The position numbers were made by a program, and so were the translations under genes. A stretch of 23,978 bases of DNA, taken from NCBI GenBank assembly GCA_051011115.1, contig JBPCUN010000166.1, positions 1 through 23,978 of the forward strand. The letters are read 5' to 3'. The notes under the pieces are model-generated. The model ran no database searches. It was not told the origin of the DNA and saw only the letters and a program-made list of their open reading frames with translations. This document shows positions 16,257 through 23,978 of this stretch, one piece after another. The DNA is from Profundicola sp051011115. GTDB taxonomy: Bacteria > Bacteroidota > Bacteroidia > Flavobacteriales > Weeksellaceae. Within the stretch, counting starts at the first letter, position 1; each line of letters opens with the position of its first letter.

Positions 16257-19200
16257 TCAGCCAGGACATAAGTAATAATTAGGTTGAGGTTTAAGCGTAG
16301 GTCCTTGAATGATATTCATATTTAGTTCTACAAGTTCTGGACACCAACCATACGCTGACGTTTTAATCTTAGCATACACAATGTCTAGCGCTTCTCCATT
16401 AGCATCTATATTAGTGAAATTAGTTAATTCTTCATCTGGAATTGCATTTTGACCAAAAGGATAGGTTTCATTTTGAATATCTTTTATACTCTTATAGTAT
16501 AGAATCTTTTCTATGGTAATAGGGGATTGAATAGATGATTCTATAGCTTTTTCATACGGTGTTAAGTCAATTCCATCACTAATACCGTCATTGTAGGTAG
16601 GTTCGTCAATTAATCCTGTATCTTCAAAAGTGTCGCACACAGGTTCTAATGTATAAGATGTCTTGTTTAATTTTATTGGCTCGCCAGGGATTAATTGCAC
16701 GCTATTTATTCCATCACAATGATTCTCTGTCCCTTGGATATCCAGACAAGTACCATCATTGGATTCAACTTTTACCCAAATCTGTGTTGCGGTGTTATTA
16801 TTGAATTCATAAAATGTATTGCTAATATCTTGAGATTTATCATAAGGATTATAAGAGTTTCCTAAAATCGGGTTCTTATTATTCTCTGCATCTTCTTTAC
16901 TCCAATAATAGTTGAAATAGTAATTAGTTGTATTATTCTTCATAACCACATTATCCAAATCTCTCAATAAAACATCGGGACTCCCATTTAGATTATAATC
17001 ACAATATTTATATTCTCCTGTAACAGGAATAGGCTGTACTAAATTTTTTAGGGTAAGAATTTCTGTATTGAAACATCCAGTCAGTTTATTTGTGAATTTG
17101 ACATAAATAGGATGTTCCCCAAATTTAGATTCAAAGGATTCTGGGAATGCTATTTCATTTTTATTATCTGCTAAGTCTTCTGTTGATTTAAAATACTGAA
17201 TATTGATATTAGAAAAACTATTGCCATTTGCATTATTTGTATTCTCATCAAACATCTGATTGACAGCTTCTGTAAGATTAAATGTAGCAAAATTACCAGG
17301 GTTAGGTATACAAGAGCATAAAAAACCCTGTTTAGTTATAATAGGATTTTTAAAGTTTAAAGTAATATCTAATTTAACTACGGTAAAACATGCGTTTCCT
17401 TTATAGTCTACCTTGGCAAATATGATGTTTCTCGCAGAGTTGGCGCTTTCATTTTGGTCACCAACAATCATAAAAGTTTCTGGATTTCTAATTAAAGAAC
17501 TTAGAACATAATCCTCTGTATTAAATTTTCTATAGAATGTAATGGTAGCATCACCATCATAGATATCTTTTTTGAGAGTGGTTAAATCAAATTCTTCGCG
17601 TAAATCATTATTATTATCACATACATTGTTTCTTACGATTGGAGGAAAGTCAATAGGGTCAATCTGAGATCCTAGTTTAAAATTTACTTTATGTGTCTGT
17701 TCACATAGGTTTCCTTGGCTTGATGGTATGCAATGACTATTACTTGAAGGTGTTTTTCTAATAACTTTCACCCATAGATTATCATTCCCAGTAAAAGTGT
17801 ATTCTTTAATAGCTTTGCTATTATCTTTACTATCATTTTCACTTTTAAAATATAAAATTTTGTACTGTGTTGGGTTGTCTATTAATTGATTATTAAACTG
17901 TGCCAAATTTTTGATTGTCTGTGGTTTATTTTCCTCAATCCTACAGACTTCAACGAGCTTAGTTTTTAATTCGGTTTCTACAGGTTTAAAGATGATCGGC
18001 TTAACTGTATAACAAGCTTTGCCATCATTGCAGTTTGAACACAACTCATATCTTACGTAGAATATTTTATCTTTACCATTACCTACAGCTACCTTTTGAT
18101 TAGGTGATATTCCATTAGATTTCCCATTGTTGGCACTGCCAGCTGATTCATGATATGTTATTTTAATTTTATCTTTTGCTTTATTAAAGCTTTCATAATG
18201 ATTCCCGTTTTGATCATACATTTCTATGAACATGCTTTCTGCCATACAACTTAAATCTACATCAACTGAGGCATCTGTTTTACATAAAAAGTGCGTAGAT
18301 GAGTTTGCTCTTACACCATAAAATCGAATATAAATTGGTAATTCATATATCTCATAACACCCCGCATCATTTTGAACTTTGATATAATAAATATCTTGGA
18401 TGCTGTTGTTTGCTATGTTATATGATTTATCGTTAATATTCAGTTTAACTTGGGTAAGTTGATTGCTATGATTTTCTGCATCCTTTCTGCTTAAAAATAC
18501 GGAAACATCAAGGTCTGTATTAGATAAAATATTTTTTGCTATAAGTAATTCTTTCCAAGAGCTATATCCTGTCAATGGTTCCAAATAGTTAAAATTTATA
18601 TCACAAACTTCAAGGCTCAATCCATTTGTAGGTGGAGTAATAGCGGGTATGTCTGCAGATTTGAACCTAATAGGGCCTAATCTAGCAGATCTACATGCAT
18701 CTTTTATGATTTCTAAATAGATTGAACTACCAGAAGTGATATCTTTATTAGTTATAGGCTCAGTTGCTGTTTTTGAATCATAATAAAGAACTTTGAATGC
18801 ACTTAAATTACCAAATATCTTTTTGTCAAGATTACTTAAAAGATAATTAGGCTCAATATCATTATCATCTTCATCACAAATAATCACCTCCTCTGGCACG
18901 GGATAGTTATTAAAATAAAGCGTTATTTTGCTCTCATCAAAACATTTATTGTCCGACGGATTCATAGCTTTTACATAAACTATGTCCCCATTATTAAAGC
19001 TATATTGATGAGGGTTTGTGATTAATGACTTGTATGATGCATCTTTATAGTATTCTATTTTTAAATTGCTTGGGTCATTTACAGAAAATTGATTTTCTAA
19101 TGTATGAAGATCAATAATATTAGAACAAGCATATATAGAAATGTCATTGACCTCGGGTAAAAACTCAGAGATTTGAATATCATCACTTAAAGTGATACCA

Positions 19201-20189
19201 TTCGGATAGGTGATTCTAACGGTGTAATGTATATCTTTCGGTGATGCATTTACTGTTAATTTTGGGTCTGTGCCCAATATAGGTTTGTCTTCTGAATAGC
19301 TACCTTCATACCATTCTATTTTAGGTCCATTTATCCCATTTGGAATAAATTGATAACCTTCATTTTTTGTTCTCCAATTACCGTCACTGTAATTACGGCC
19401 TCTTACGGCTTGTCCTTTTGAACCGTCTTTATTTATGATACCTATCAGCGCACTTTTATTAATATTCCCCCCACAATTAAGACCTTTCTCTTTGATGTGA
19501 ATTTGTATAGCATTGGTTGTTTCTTCTAATACTATTTGAGATGTAACCCTATGCGAAGAAGAACAGTCAAATAACTGAGCGTTTAGATAGGTAATAACTA
19601 ACTTTCTAGCGGGCTCTTGACCTATAATAGAATAATAAACGCCAGCATTAGGATTATTTTTATCAAAAACTAAATCAGTATGAGCTGCAAATATTGAATT
19701 CAGTGTTGGGTATGTTTTTGATGGAATATCCATGGCAGGTTGTCGTAGATTTATGTTACCTACATTTTGCACGTTAAATGAAACAACACCGTTTTCTCCT
19801 ACGGCTAATTGATTGTATGCTCTTTCCATAAATCCAAATGGAAAGAAGGTAATAGCTTTGTCAGCAAATTCATTTTCATTTTTAAAATTTAATTTTTCTC
19901 CAACAATAGATACTTGATCAAATGGAATAATAGGATTATAAGCGTTCTCCACAATTCTATAACTTTCAGTAGAAAAAGCCTCTGTGTATTCAACCTCTAA
20001 ATCAAATTGCTGTACGTTATTATTATTAATATCATTACAACTAATAGAAGTGTTTCCATTAATTAATATCCTAGGTTTTATTGGAGCTTCAATAGGCGCC
20101 ATAGATAAGCTACTGAACCCCCAGATTACGAATCCGGATGATAGTAGTATTAGAGTAAATAGTATCTTTTGATATGACTTTAACTTCAT
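16257..20189 (-). CDS. T9SS-type repeat protein, adhesin-like (copy 1), ending early
   Basis: This is the N-terminal 1310 residues of a giant exported protein. It has a signal peptide or anchor (residues about 1-30, KILFTLILLSSGFVIWGFSS), then an N-terminal globular region (about 85-295) with NPIIPFDQ, FFPFGFMERAYNQLAVGENG and a GRNYSDGNW motif. About nine Cys/Asp-rich modules follow (VIICDEDDND, EVCDINFN, NVCDNNNDLREEFDLTTL, KYCDYNLNGSPDV and others). Modules correspond one to one with copy 2, so the genes arose by whole-gene duplication. The frame stops at a TGA inside the last module (YLCPG-stop), 227 codons short of the intact end. Without the sorting domain the product could be exported to the periplasm but not through T9SS. 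The ATG overlaps the lnt stop as ATGA, indicating translational coupling to lnt. Confidence 0.85.
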   Translation of the reverse strand: MKLKSYQKILFTLILLSSGFVIWGFSSLSMAPIEAPIKPRILINGNTSISCNDINNNNVQQFDLEVEYTEAFSTESYRIVENAYNPIIPFDQVSIVGEKLNFKNENEFADKAITFFPFGFMERAYNQLAVGENGVVSFNVQNVGNINLRQPAMDIPSKTYPTLNSIFAAHTDLVFDKNNPNAGVYYSIIGQEPARKLVITYLNAQLFDCSSSHRVTSQIVLEETTNAIQIHIKEKGLNCGGNINKSALIGIINKDGSKGQAVRGRNYSDGNWRTKNEGYQFIPNGINGPKIEWYEGSYSEDKPILGTDPKLTVNASPKDIHYTVRITYPNGITLSDDIQISEFLPEVNDISIYACSNIIDLHTLENQFSVNDPSNLKIEYYKDASYKSLITNPHQYSFNNGDIVYVKAMNPSDNKCFDESKITLYFNNYPVPEEVIICDEDDNDIEPNYLLSNLDKKIFGNLSAFKVLYYDSKTATEPITNKDITSGSSIYLEIIKDACRSARLGPIRFKSADIPAITPPTNGLSLEVCDINFNYLEPLTGYSSWKELLIAKNILSNTDLDVSVFLSRKDAENHSNQLTQVKLNINDKSYNIANNSIQDIYYIKVQNDAGCYEIYELPIYIRFYGVRANSSTHFLCKTDASVDVDLSCMAESMFIEMYDQNGNHYESFNKAKDKIKITYHESAGSANNGKSNGISPNQKVAVGNGKDKIFYVRYELCSNCNDGKACYTVKPIIFKPVETELKTKLVEVCRIEENKPQTIKNLAQFNNQLIDNPTQYKILYFKSENDSKDNSKAIKEYTFTGNDNLWVKVIRKTPSSNSHCIPSSQGNLCEQTHKVNFKLGSQIDPIDFPPIVRNNVCDNNNDLREEFDLTTLKKDIYDGDATITFYRKFNTEDYVLSSLIRNPETFMIVGDQNESANSARNIIFAKVDYKGNACFTVVKLDITLNFKNPIITKQGFLCSCIPNPGNFATFNLTEAVNQMFDENTNNANGNSFSNINIQYFKSTEDLADNKNEIAFPESFESKFGEHPIYVKFTNKLTGCFNTEILTLKNLVQPIPVTGEYKYCDYNLNGSPDVLLRDLDNVVMKNNTTNYYFNYYWSKEDAENNKNPILGNSYNPYDKSQDISNTFYEFNNNTATQIWVKVESNDGTCLDIQGTENHCDGINSVQLIPGEPIKLNKTSYTLEPVCDTFEDTGLIDEPTYNDGISDGIDLTPYEKAIESSIQSPITIEKILYYKSIKDIQNETYPFGQNAIPDEELTNFTNIDANGEALDIVYAKIKTSAYGWCPELVELNMNIIQGPTLKPQPNYYLCPG

Positions 20190-21838
20190 GATTCTTTCTT
20201 CTTTGCTAAAAATAATTCGGCTAAATAATAAGCTAATAGAATCCCACTGATAAGTAAGGCTATACGTGCAAGTAAATCTCCTGCATAAGTATAGTCTGTC
20301 TCTTTTGTATTTAACTGTATTGTTTGTTTCAATGCTCCTTGCTTATTATATCCTAAAGATGTAATGATGTCTCCACGCTGATTAATAAAGGATGAAACAC
20401 CACTGTTGGCGGATCTAGCGATACTTCTTCTGTTTTCTATGGCTCGTAATCTTGCATAGGATAATAATTGTTGATGACCTTGTGTATTTCCCCACCATGA
20501 GTCATTGGTGGAAATCGTGATTAAATTTGCCCCTGTTTTTACGAAATCACTTGTGTATTCTCCATAGATAGACTCATAACATATTAACGGTGCTATAGCC
20601 GCATTATTTTTATCATTGGTAAATAAATTATACGTTGATGCCTTTGTGAGGGAGTTGGTGCTACCCCCAAAGTCCAACATCATGTTGCCTAATAGAGGTT
20701 TTAAAAGTTGAGGGTAAGGGAAATACTCTACACCTACAACAAGCTTGGATTTATCATGCTTTGGAATGTCTTGAACTCCGTTTTCTAGTTGAATCGCAGC
20801 ATTATACCTATTTACCCATACATTGGGTTGAATCTCTATGGCTGTAATATTTGGTGCGTTATTAGATTTCGAGATTTTGGCAACGTCTGTCCCAGCGATT
20901 AAGATTAAATTTGGGTATTGTTGCATCCAATTTTTGAATTGCTTTACATGGGGATCATGATTTTTTTCATTCCATGAAATTTGCCCTAAACCTGGGAATG
21001 ATGTCTCCGGCGTAACCACAATGTCCGTATTATCTAGACCAACAGCATTAGAAAGGTCTATAATTTCTTGTACAATTTCTTCCCCTGATTTGGAATATTT
21101 TTCACGATATGGTTCTAGTTCAGGTTGAATAACGGCTACTTCTATTTCCTCTCCTTGTTCTTCATAATTATAATAAATGACATAGGATATACCTATTGGA
21201 ATTACAATAGATAAAACCGAAGCCACTCCCCATTTTCTAACGATTGATTTTGGTTTATGTTCTAAAAATGAAAGAATTGACTTAAAAATAAGTAGATTTA
21301 CAACCCAAACCCACAAGGTTCCTCCGAAAGTTCCTGTAATTTCATACCATTGAATCCATTGATAGTAAGAGGCAAAGCCATTACCTAGGTTAAGCCATGG
21401 CCAAGAGAAATCCCAATTGAGGTGCAATTTCTCAAAAGCCATCCAAATACATGGTAAAAAAATGAAACCAATGAGGTCCCCTTGTTTTTTTCTGATCAGA
21501 TGATATAGCATAAAAACAATAGCCATAAACAACGAATTCATGAAAACAGGGAATAAGTAGGCAAACCAAGCTTGTTCTACCTCCTCTGGAGAAGGGTTAA
21601 ACTGTGGTTTTGCATTAGCGAGCCAGCTATAAGAAATGGCATTCCAGAGGATAAAAGCAAACCAACTTAAAAAAAATATTCTTATCCCTTTATATTTGAA
21701 AGGTGCATCAGAGAATTGTTTCTCAATTAATAATAAGGGAACGAATGCAATAAAAAGTAAGCCCGCAAAGCCATAAGTTGGCCAGCTAAGTGCTAATAAT
21801 AATCCAGAGATAATTGATAATAGAATAGATTTCCACAT
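20186..21838 (-). CDS. lnt: Apolipoprotein N-acyltransferase
   Basis: Lnt adds the third acyl chain to the N-terminal Cys of lipoproteins at the inner membrane. The 550-residue protein has several hydrophobic membrane segments in residues 1-225 and a final one at about 525-545, with a periplasmic nitrilase-fold domain between. The catalytic triad is Glu278 (VTPETSFPG), Lys363 (DKSKLVVGVEY) and Cys420 (PLICYES). The accessory Glu371 and Glu422 match the positions of Glu343 and Glu389 in E. coli. Length is near the usual 510-550. It is the first gene of a unit with T9SS copy 1, joined by an ATGA overlap. Three lipoprotein genes are in this window, so substrates are plentiful, but no specific partner is implied. 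Confidence 0.96.
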   Translation of the reverse strand: MWKSILLSIISGLLLALSWPTYGFAGLLFIAFVPLLLIEKQFSDAPFKYKGIRIFFLSWFAFILWNAISYSWLANAKPQFNPSPEEVEQAWFAYLFPVFMNSLFMAIVFMLYHLIRKKQGDLIGFIFLPCIWMAFEKLHLNWDFSWPWLNLGNGFASYYQWIQWYEITGTFGGTLWVWVVNLLIFKSILSFLEHKPKSIVRKWGVASVLSIVIPIGISYVIYYNYEEQGEEIEVAVIQPELEPYREKYSKSGEEIVQEIIDLSNAVGLDNTDIVVTPETSFPGLGQISWNEKNHDPHVKQFKNWMQQYPNLILIAGTDVAKISKSNNAPNITAIEIQPNVWVNRYNAAIQLENGVQDIPKHDKSKLVVGVEYFPYPQLLKPLLGNMMLDFGGSTNSLTKASTYNLFTNDKNNAAIAPLICYESIYGEYTSDFVKTGANLITISTNDSWWGNTQGHQQLLSYARLRAIENRRSIARSANSGVSSFINQRGDIITSLGYNKQGALKQTIQLNTKETDYTYAGDLLARIALLISGILLAYYLAELFLAKKKES

Positions 21839-21842
21839 AATA

Positions 21843-21850
21843 CAAATGTA
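21843..21850 (-). promoter_or_regulatory. Possible -7 box of lnt
   Basis: On the minus strand this reads TACATTTG, an exact TAnnTTTG match, with a TTG 23 bp upstream. It ends only 4 bp before the lnt ATG, so the transcript would be nearly or fully leaderless if the box is real. Confidence 0.35.
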
Positions 21851-21973
21851 CTATAAAAATAGAATAGAGATTTCAACTAACTTGTAAATACTTATATGCC
21901 ATAACGATAGTTTTTGAAGTAAGAATTCTGTAGTGTAATTAATCCTAGGTTTTTAAGGAATGCATTTAACCAT

Positions 21974-22672
21974 TTAAACTTCCTTTGATTCAATAGTGTA
22001 AAGTAACGCGGGTTTATGGCTGACACCTTTTTGTTTTTCATTTAAACAAATTAAAGCTTTCATTTTTTTAGCATTTTTCCTGAAATTTCTTTTATCTAAT
22101 TTTTTATCTAGAATGGCTTCATATAAACTTTGTAATTGTGTGAGTGTGAATTTCTCTGGTAATAATTCACAACTTATATAAAATGATTCAGCATCTTTTC
22201 TTAACTGTTGTAGCGCTTCATTACAAATTTCATTATGGTCAAATGCTAAATTTGGAATTTCTTTTACATTTATCCAATACGCTCTTTTTGCAAAAGAAGA
22301 AGGAGTAAGATTGGTTTTATCCATTTGTATTAAAGCATAATAACCTATGGTTATGACTTGCTCTTCAGGATTTTCCCTTACTTTATATAACCATATTCTG
22401 TCCTTTTCTTTTTTGGTTCTGTCAGGATTGCCAAAAGCCTTGAATTGTTTTAAATAAACACCATCAATTCCTGTAAGCCCTTTTAAAACTCTATTGGCTG
22501 CCGTGTCTAAATCTTCTCCTGTTATAATATGATCACCTGGCAAAGCACTAAGTGGCATGTGATTTTCCTTTAACTTTTCTTGCTCAATAAGGAGTACGTA
22601 AAGTTGATTATCTTGGTAACCAAAAATTACACAATCAACAGAAACATTTAATAATTTATCGTGGGTAATCAT
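21974..22672 (-). CDS. Nudix-domain transcriptional regulator (NrtR-like)
   Basis: This is a 232-residue cytoplasmic protein with an N-terminal Nudix fold (about 5-140) and a C-terminal winged-helix region (about 170-212, FTLTQLQSLYEAILDKKLDKRNFRKNAKKM). This is the layout of NrtR-type regulators, which sense a nucleotide or sugar derivative instead of hydrolysing it. The Nudix box (46-69) keeps Gly, one Glu and Arg61 but reads RVLKGLTGI where catalytic members have REL-EE-G. The metal-binding glutamates are gone, so hydrolase activity is unlikely. The gene is divergent from pfkA-gap with 118 bp between starts, typical for a local regulator. The intergenic region holds an inverted repeat at the pfkA promoter. 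The ligand is unknown; a glycolytic or pentose-derived metabolite is a guess. It lies 135 bp upstream of lnt, with no obvious terminator between. Confidence 0.85.
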   Translation of the reverse strand: MITHDKLLNVSVDCVIFGYQDNQLYVLLIEQEKLKENHMPLSALPGDHIITGEDLDTAANRVLKGLTGIDGVYLKQFKAFGNPDRTKKEKDRIWLYKVRENPEEQVITIGYYALIQMDKTNLTPSSFAKRAYWINVKEIPNLAFDHNEICNEALQQLRKDAESFYISCELLPEKFTLTQLQSLYEAILDKKLDKRNFRKNAKKMKALICLNEKQKGVSHKPALLYTIESKEV

Positions 22673-22740
22673 GGCTATAAAGATTTAATGTAGATGTTAC
22701 ACTTAGATATTAACGTAAATTTAAAATTATTGTGCATCAT

Positions 22741-22777
22741 ATACAAACAATCAATTTTAAGATTGTTATATTTGTAT
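22741..22777. promoter_or_regulatory. Nested inverted repeat at the pfkA promoter, candidate operator
   Basis: Inner arms AACAATC (22746-22752) and GATTGTT (22761-22767) are perfect. Outer arms ATACAAA (22741-22747) and TTTGTAT (22771-22777) are also perfect, but offset. The right half covers the TATATTTG box at 22767-22774. A protein bound here would block the pfkA promoter. Confidence 0.5.
22767..22774 (+). promoter_or_regulatory. Probable -7 box of pfkA-gap
   Basis: TATATTTG is an exact TAnnTTTG match ending 16 bp before the ATG at 22791, giving a leader of about 10 nt. No clear -33 TTTG at standard spacing was found, which would fit an activator- or repressor-controlled promoter. Confidence 0.5.
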
Positions 22778-22790
22778 AAAATTCTTTTCA

Positions 22791-23777
22791 ATGAACGAAA
22801 AAGGGATTAGTACGATAGGTGTGATGACATCTGGAGGTGATGCTCCAGGAATGAATGCAGCCTTGAGAGCAGTAGTGAGAGCTTGTTCTTATCATGGAGT
22901 TAAATGTAAGGGAATTAGGCTTGGTTACCAAGGATTAATAGACGACAACTTGGTTGAGTTAGGCCCAAGAAGTGTTAGTAATATCATTAATAGGGGTGGT
23001 ACGATTTTAAAAACAGCTCGATCAACAGAGTTTCGTACAGAAGAAGGACGTAAAAAGGCCTATGCAAATGCTCAGAAAAATGGTTTGGATGCTCTGGTTG
23101 TAATCGGTGGTGATGGATCCTTTACAGGGGCTAAAATCTTTGAAAAAGAGTTTGGAATACGCACGATTGGTGTTCCTGGGACTATAGATAATGATATTTT
23201 CGGTACAGATTATACAATTGGTTATGATACCGCACTCAATACAGCTATTGACGCTATTGATAAAATTAGAGATACTGCCACATCGCATAATAGAATTTTC
23301 TTTATAGAAGTAATGGGGCGAGACGCAGGTTTTATTGCGTTGAATAGTGGTATTGCGACTGGAGCCCAAGATATTTTGATTCCTGAAAGAAAAGACGAAA
23401 TTGATGACTTATTTTCTTCTTTAAACCGTGGAGCTACTTCTGGTAAGTTATCTAATATTGTGGTAGTGGCAGAAGGAGAAGAATTGGGAGGTGTATATGA
23501 TTTGGCCAAATTCACAAATATGAAATATCCAAATTATGATATTCGAGTGGCGGTTTTAGGTCATATCCAACGTGGCGGTAACCCAACCTGTGCAGACCGT
23601 GTATTAGCTAGTAGATTAGGAATCGGTGCAGTAGAAGGCTTATTAGCTGGTAAGAGCAATGTAATGGCTGGGATTAGAAGTAACTTAATAGTTTATACGC
23701 CTTTTGAAGAGGCTATTCAAAAACATAACGAAATTGATCAAGAGTTGATTAGAGTGGCAGATATACTGGCACGTTGA
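22791..23777 (+). CDS. pfkA: ATP-dependent 6-phosphofructokinase
   Basis: PfkA phosphorylates fructose 6-phosphate to fructose 1,6-bisphosphate, the committed step of glycolysis. The 328-residue product has the family length and motifs. GGDAPGMNAA (15-24) is at the ATP site. GGDGS (106-110) has a Gly where PPi-dependent enzymes have Asp, so ATP use is expected. GTIDND (130-135) carries the catalytic base Asp133. MGRDAGF and the HIQRGG motif near the C-terminus bind the sugar phosphate. It starts at the only sensible ATG, just behind a TAnnTTTG box. It is followed after 31 bp by gap, so the two glycolytic genes form an operon, divergent from the Nudix-domain regulator. Confidence 0.97.
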   Translation: MNEKGISTIGVMTSGGDAPGMNAALRAVVRACSYHGVKCKGIRLGYQGLIDDNLVELGPRSVSNIINRGGTILKTARSTEFRTEEGRKKAYANAQKNGLDALVVIGGDGSFTGAKIFEKEFGIRTIGVPGTIDNDIFGTDYTIGYDTALNTAIDAIDKIRDTATSHNRIFFIEVMGRDAGFIALNSGIATGAQDILIPERKDEIDDLFSSLNRGATSGKLSNIVVVAEGEELGGVYDLAKFTNMKYPNYDIRVAVLGHIQRGGNPTCADRVLASRLGIGAVEGLLAGKSNVMAGIRSNLIVYTPFEEAIQKHNEIDQELIRVADILAR

Positions 23778-23808
23778 TATAAATTTAACATTTAAAATTA
23801 ATTATAAT

Positions 23809-23978
23809 ATGTCAAAAGTAAAAGTTGCAATAAACGGATTCGGTAGAATTGGTCGTTTAGCATTCAGATTAATGGAAGACAGCCCGGAATTTGATATCGT
23901 GGCAATCAATGATTTAACGGATGCTAAAACATTAGGTCACCTATTGAAATATGATACAACACAAGGTAAATTCAAAAC
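23809..23978 (+). CDS. gap: Glyceraldehyde-3-phosphate dehydrogenase, type I (5' part only)
   Basis: The first 56 codons of GAPDH are present and the gene runs off the window edge. The N-terminus MSKVKVAINGFGRIGRLAFR holds the NAD-binding NGFGRIGR motif. AINDLTDAKTLGHLLKYDT continues the Rossmann fold with the acidic residue expected for NAD preference. The enzyme oxidises glyceraldehyde 3-phosphate to 1,3-bisphosphoglycerate. It lies 31 bp downstream of pfkA with no terminator between, so cotranscription and shared control are likely. Confidence 0.96.
   Translation, partial: MSKVKVAINGFGRIGRLAFRLMEDSPEFDIVAINDLTDAKTLGHLLKYDTTQGKFK

Noticed and set aside
16257..16259. TGA as a programmed selenocysteine or readthrough codon
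   Set aside because: The paralog has Lys, not Cys, at the aligned position, and I see no hairpin directly downstream of the TGA like a bacterial selenocysteine element. A nonsense mutation or base error is simpler.
11077..20189. The tandem repeat proteins as a mobile element or integron-like cassette
   Set aside because: No transposase, integrase, terminal repeats or target duplications were seen. Tandem gene duplication explains the arrangement.
23022..23515. Open frames on the minus strand inside pfkA
   Set aside because: They lie antisense to a well-conserved enzyme and show no domain or start signal of their own.

Overview
The window looks like chromosomal DNA from a member of the Bacteroidota, most likely the Flavobacteriaceae. 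The DNA is AT-rich. Two giant surface proteins carry the type B C-terminal sorting domain of the type IX secretion system (T9SS). The block rpmB-rpmG-DUF4295-ftsY is typical of this phylum. Several start sites sit just behind a TAnnTTTG box, the -7 element of Bacteroidota promoters. No tRNA, rRNA, insertion sequence or CRISPR array was seen.

Layout. (1) 131-1027 (+) is an exported DUF5694 protein, facing accA across a perfect 13-bp hairpin terminator. (2) 3605-1104 (-) is a likely operon: an M28 zinc aminopeptidase lipoprotein, a small NTF2/SnoaL-like lipoprotein, then accA. (3) 5836-3701 (-) is an S46 dipeptidyl-peptidase whose specificity residue points to the Asp/Glu-specific DPP11 type. 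(4) 5922-6365 (+) is a small exported glycine-rich protein behind a 12-bp inverted repeat. (5) 8297-6362 (-) is a two-gene operon: an AttM/BlcC-like lactonase followed by a zinc alcohol dehydrogenase. (6) A 420-bp AT-rich gap follows, then a helical lipoprotein (8720-9193, +). (7) 10986-9298 (-) holds rpmB, rpmG, a 50-aa DUF4295 gene and ftsY. (8) 20189-11077 (-) is a tandem pair of T9SS type B repeat proteins. (9) 21838-20186 (-) is lnt, which overlaps the first repeat protein by ATGA. (10) 22672-21974 (-) is a regulator with a degenerate Nudix domain, divergent from pfkA-gap (22791 onward, +).

The most notable area is 11077-21838. The two adhesin-like proteins share the same architecture: signal peptide, N-terminal globular region, about nine Cys/Asp-containing modules, and sorting domain. 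Their sorting domains share an 86-nt identical DNA block although the rest has diverged widely. Both copies carry a lesion. The first has an in-frame TGA just before its last module and sorting domain. The second has no ATG/GTG/TTG at the start of its signal peptide, only CTG. The first is translationally coupled to lnt, the enzyme that finishes bacterial lipoproteins.

The second notable area is the Nudix-regulator/pfkA intergenic region. A nested inverted repeat there overlaps the pfkA promoter box, suggesting local, ligand-responsive control of glycolysis.
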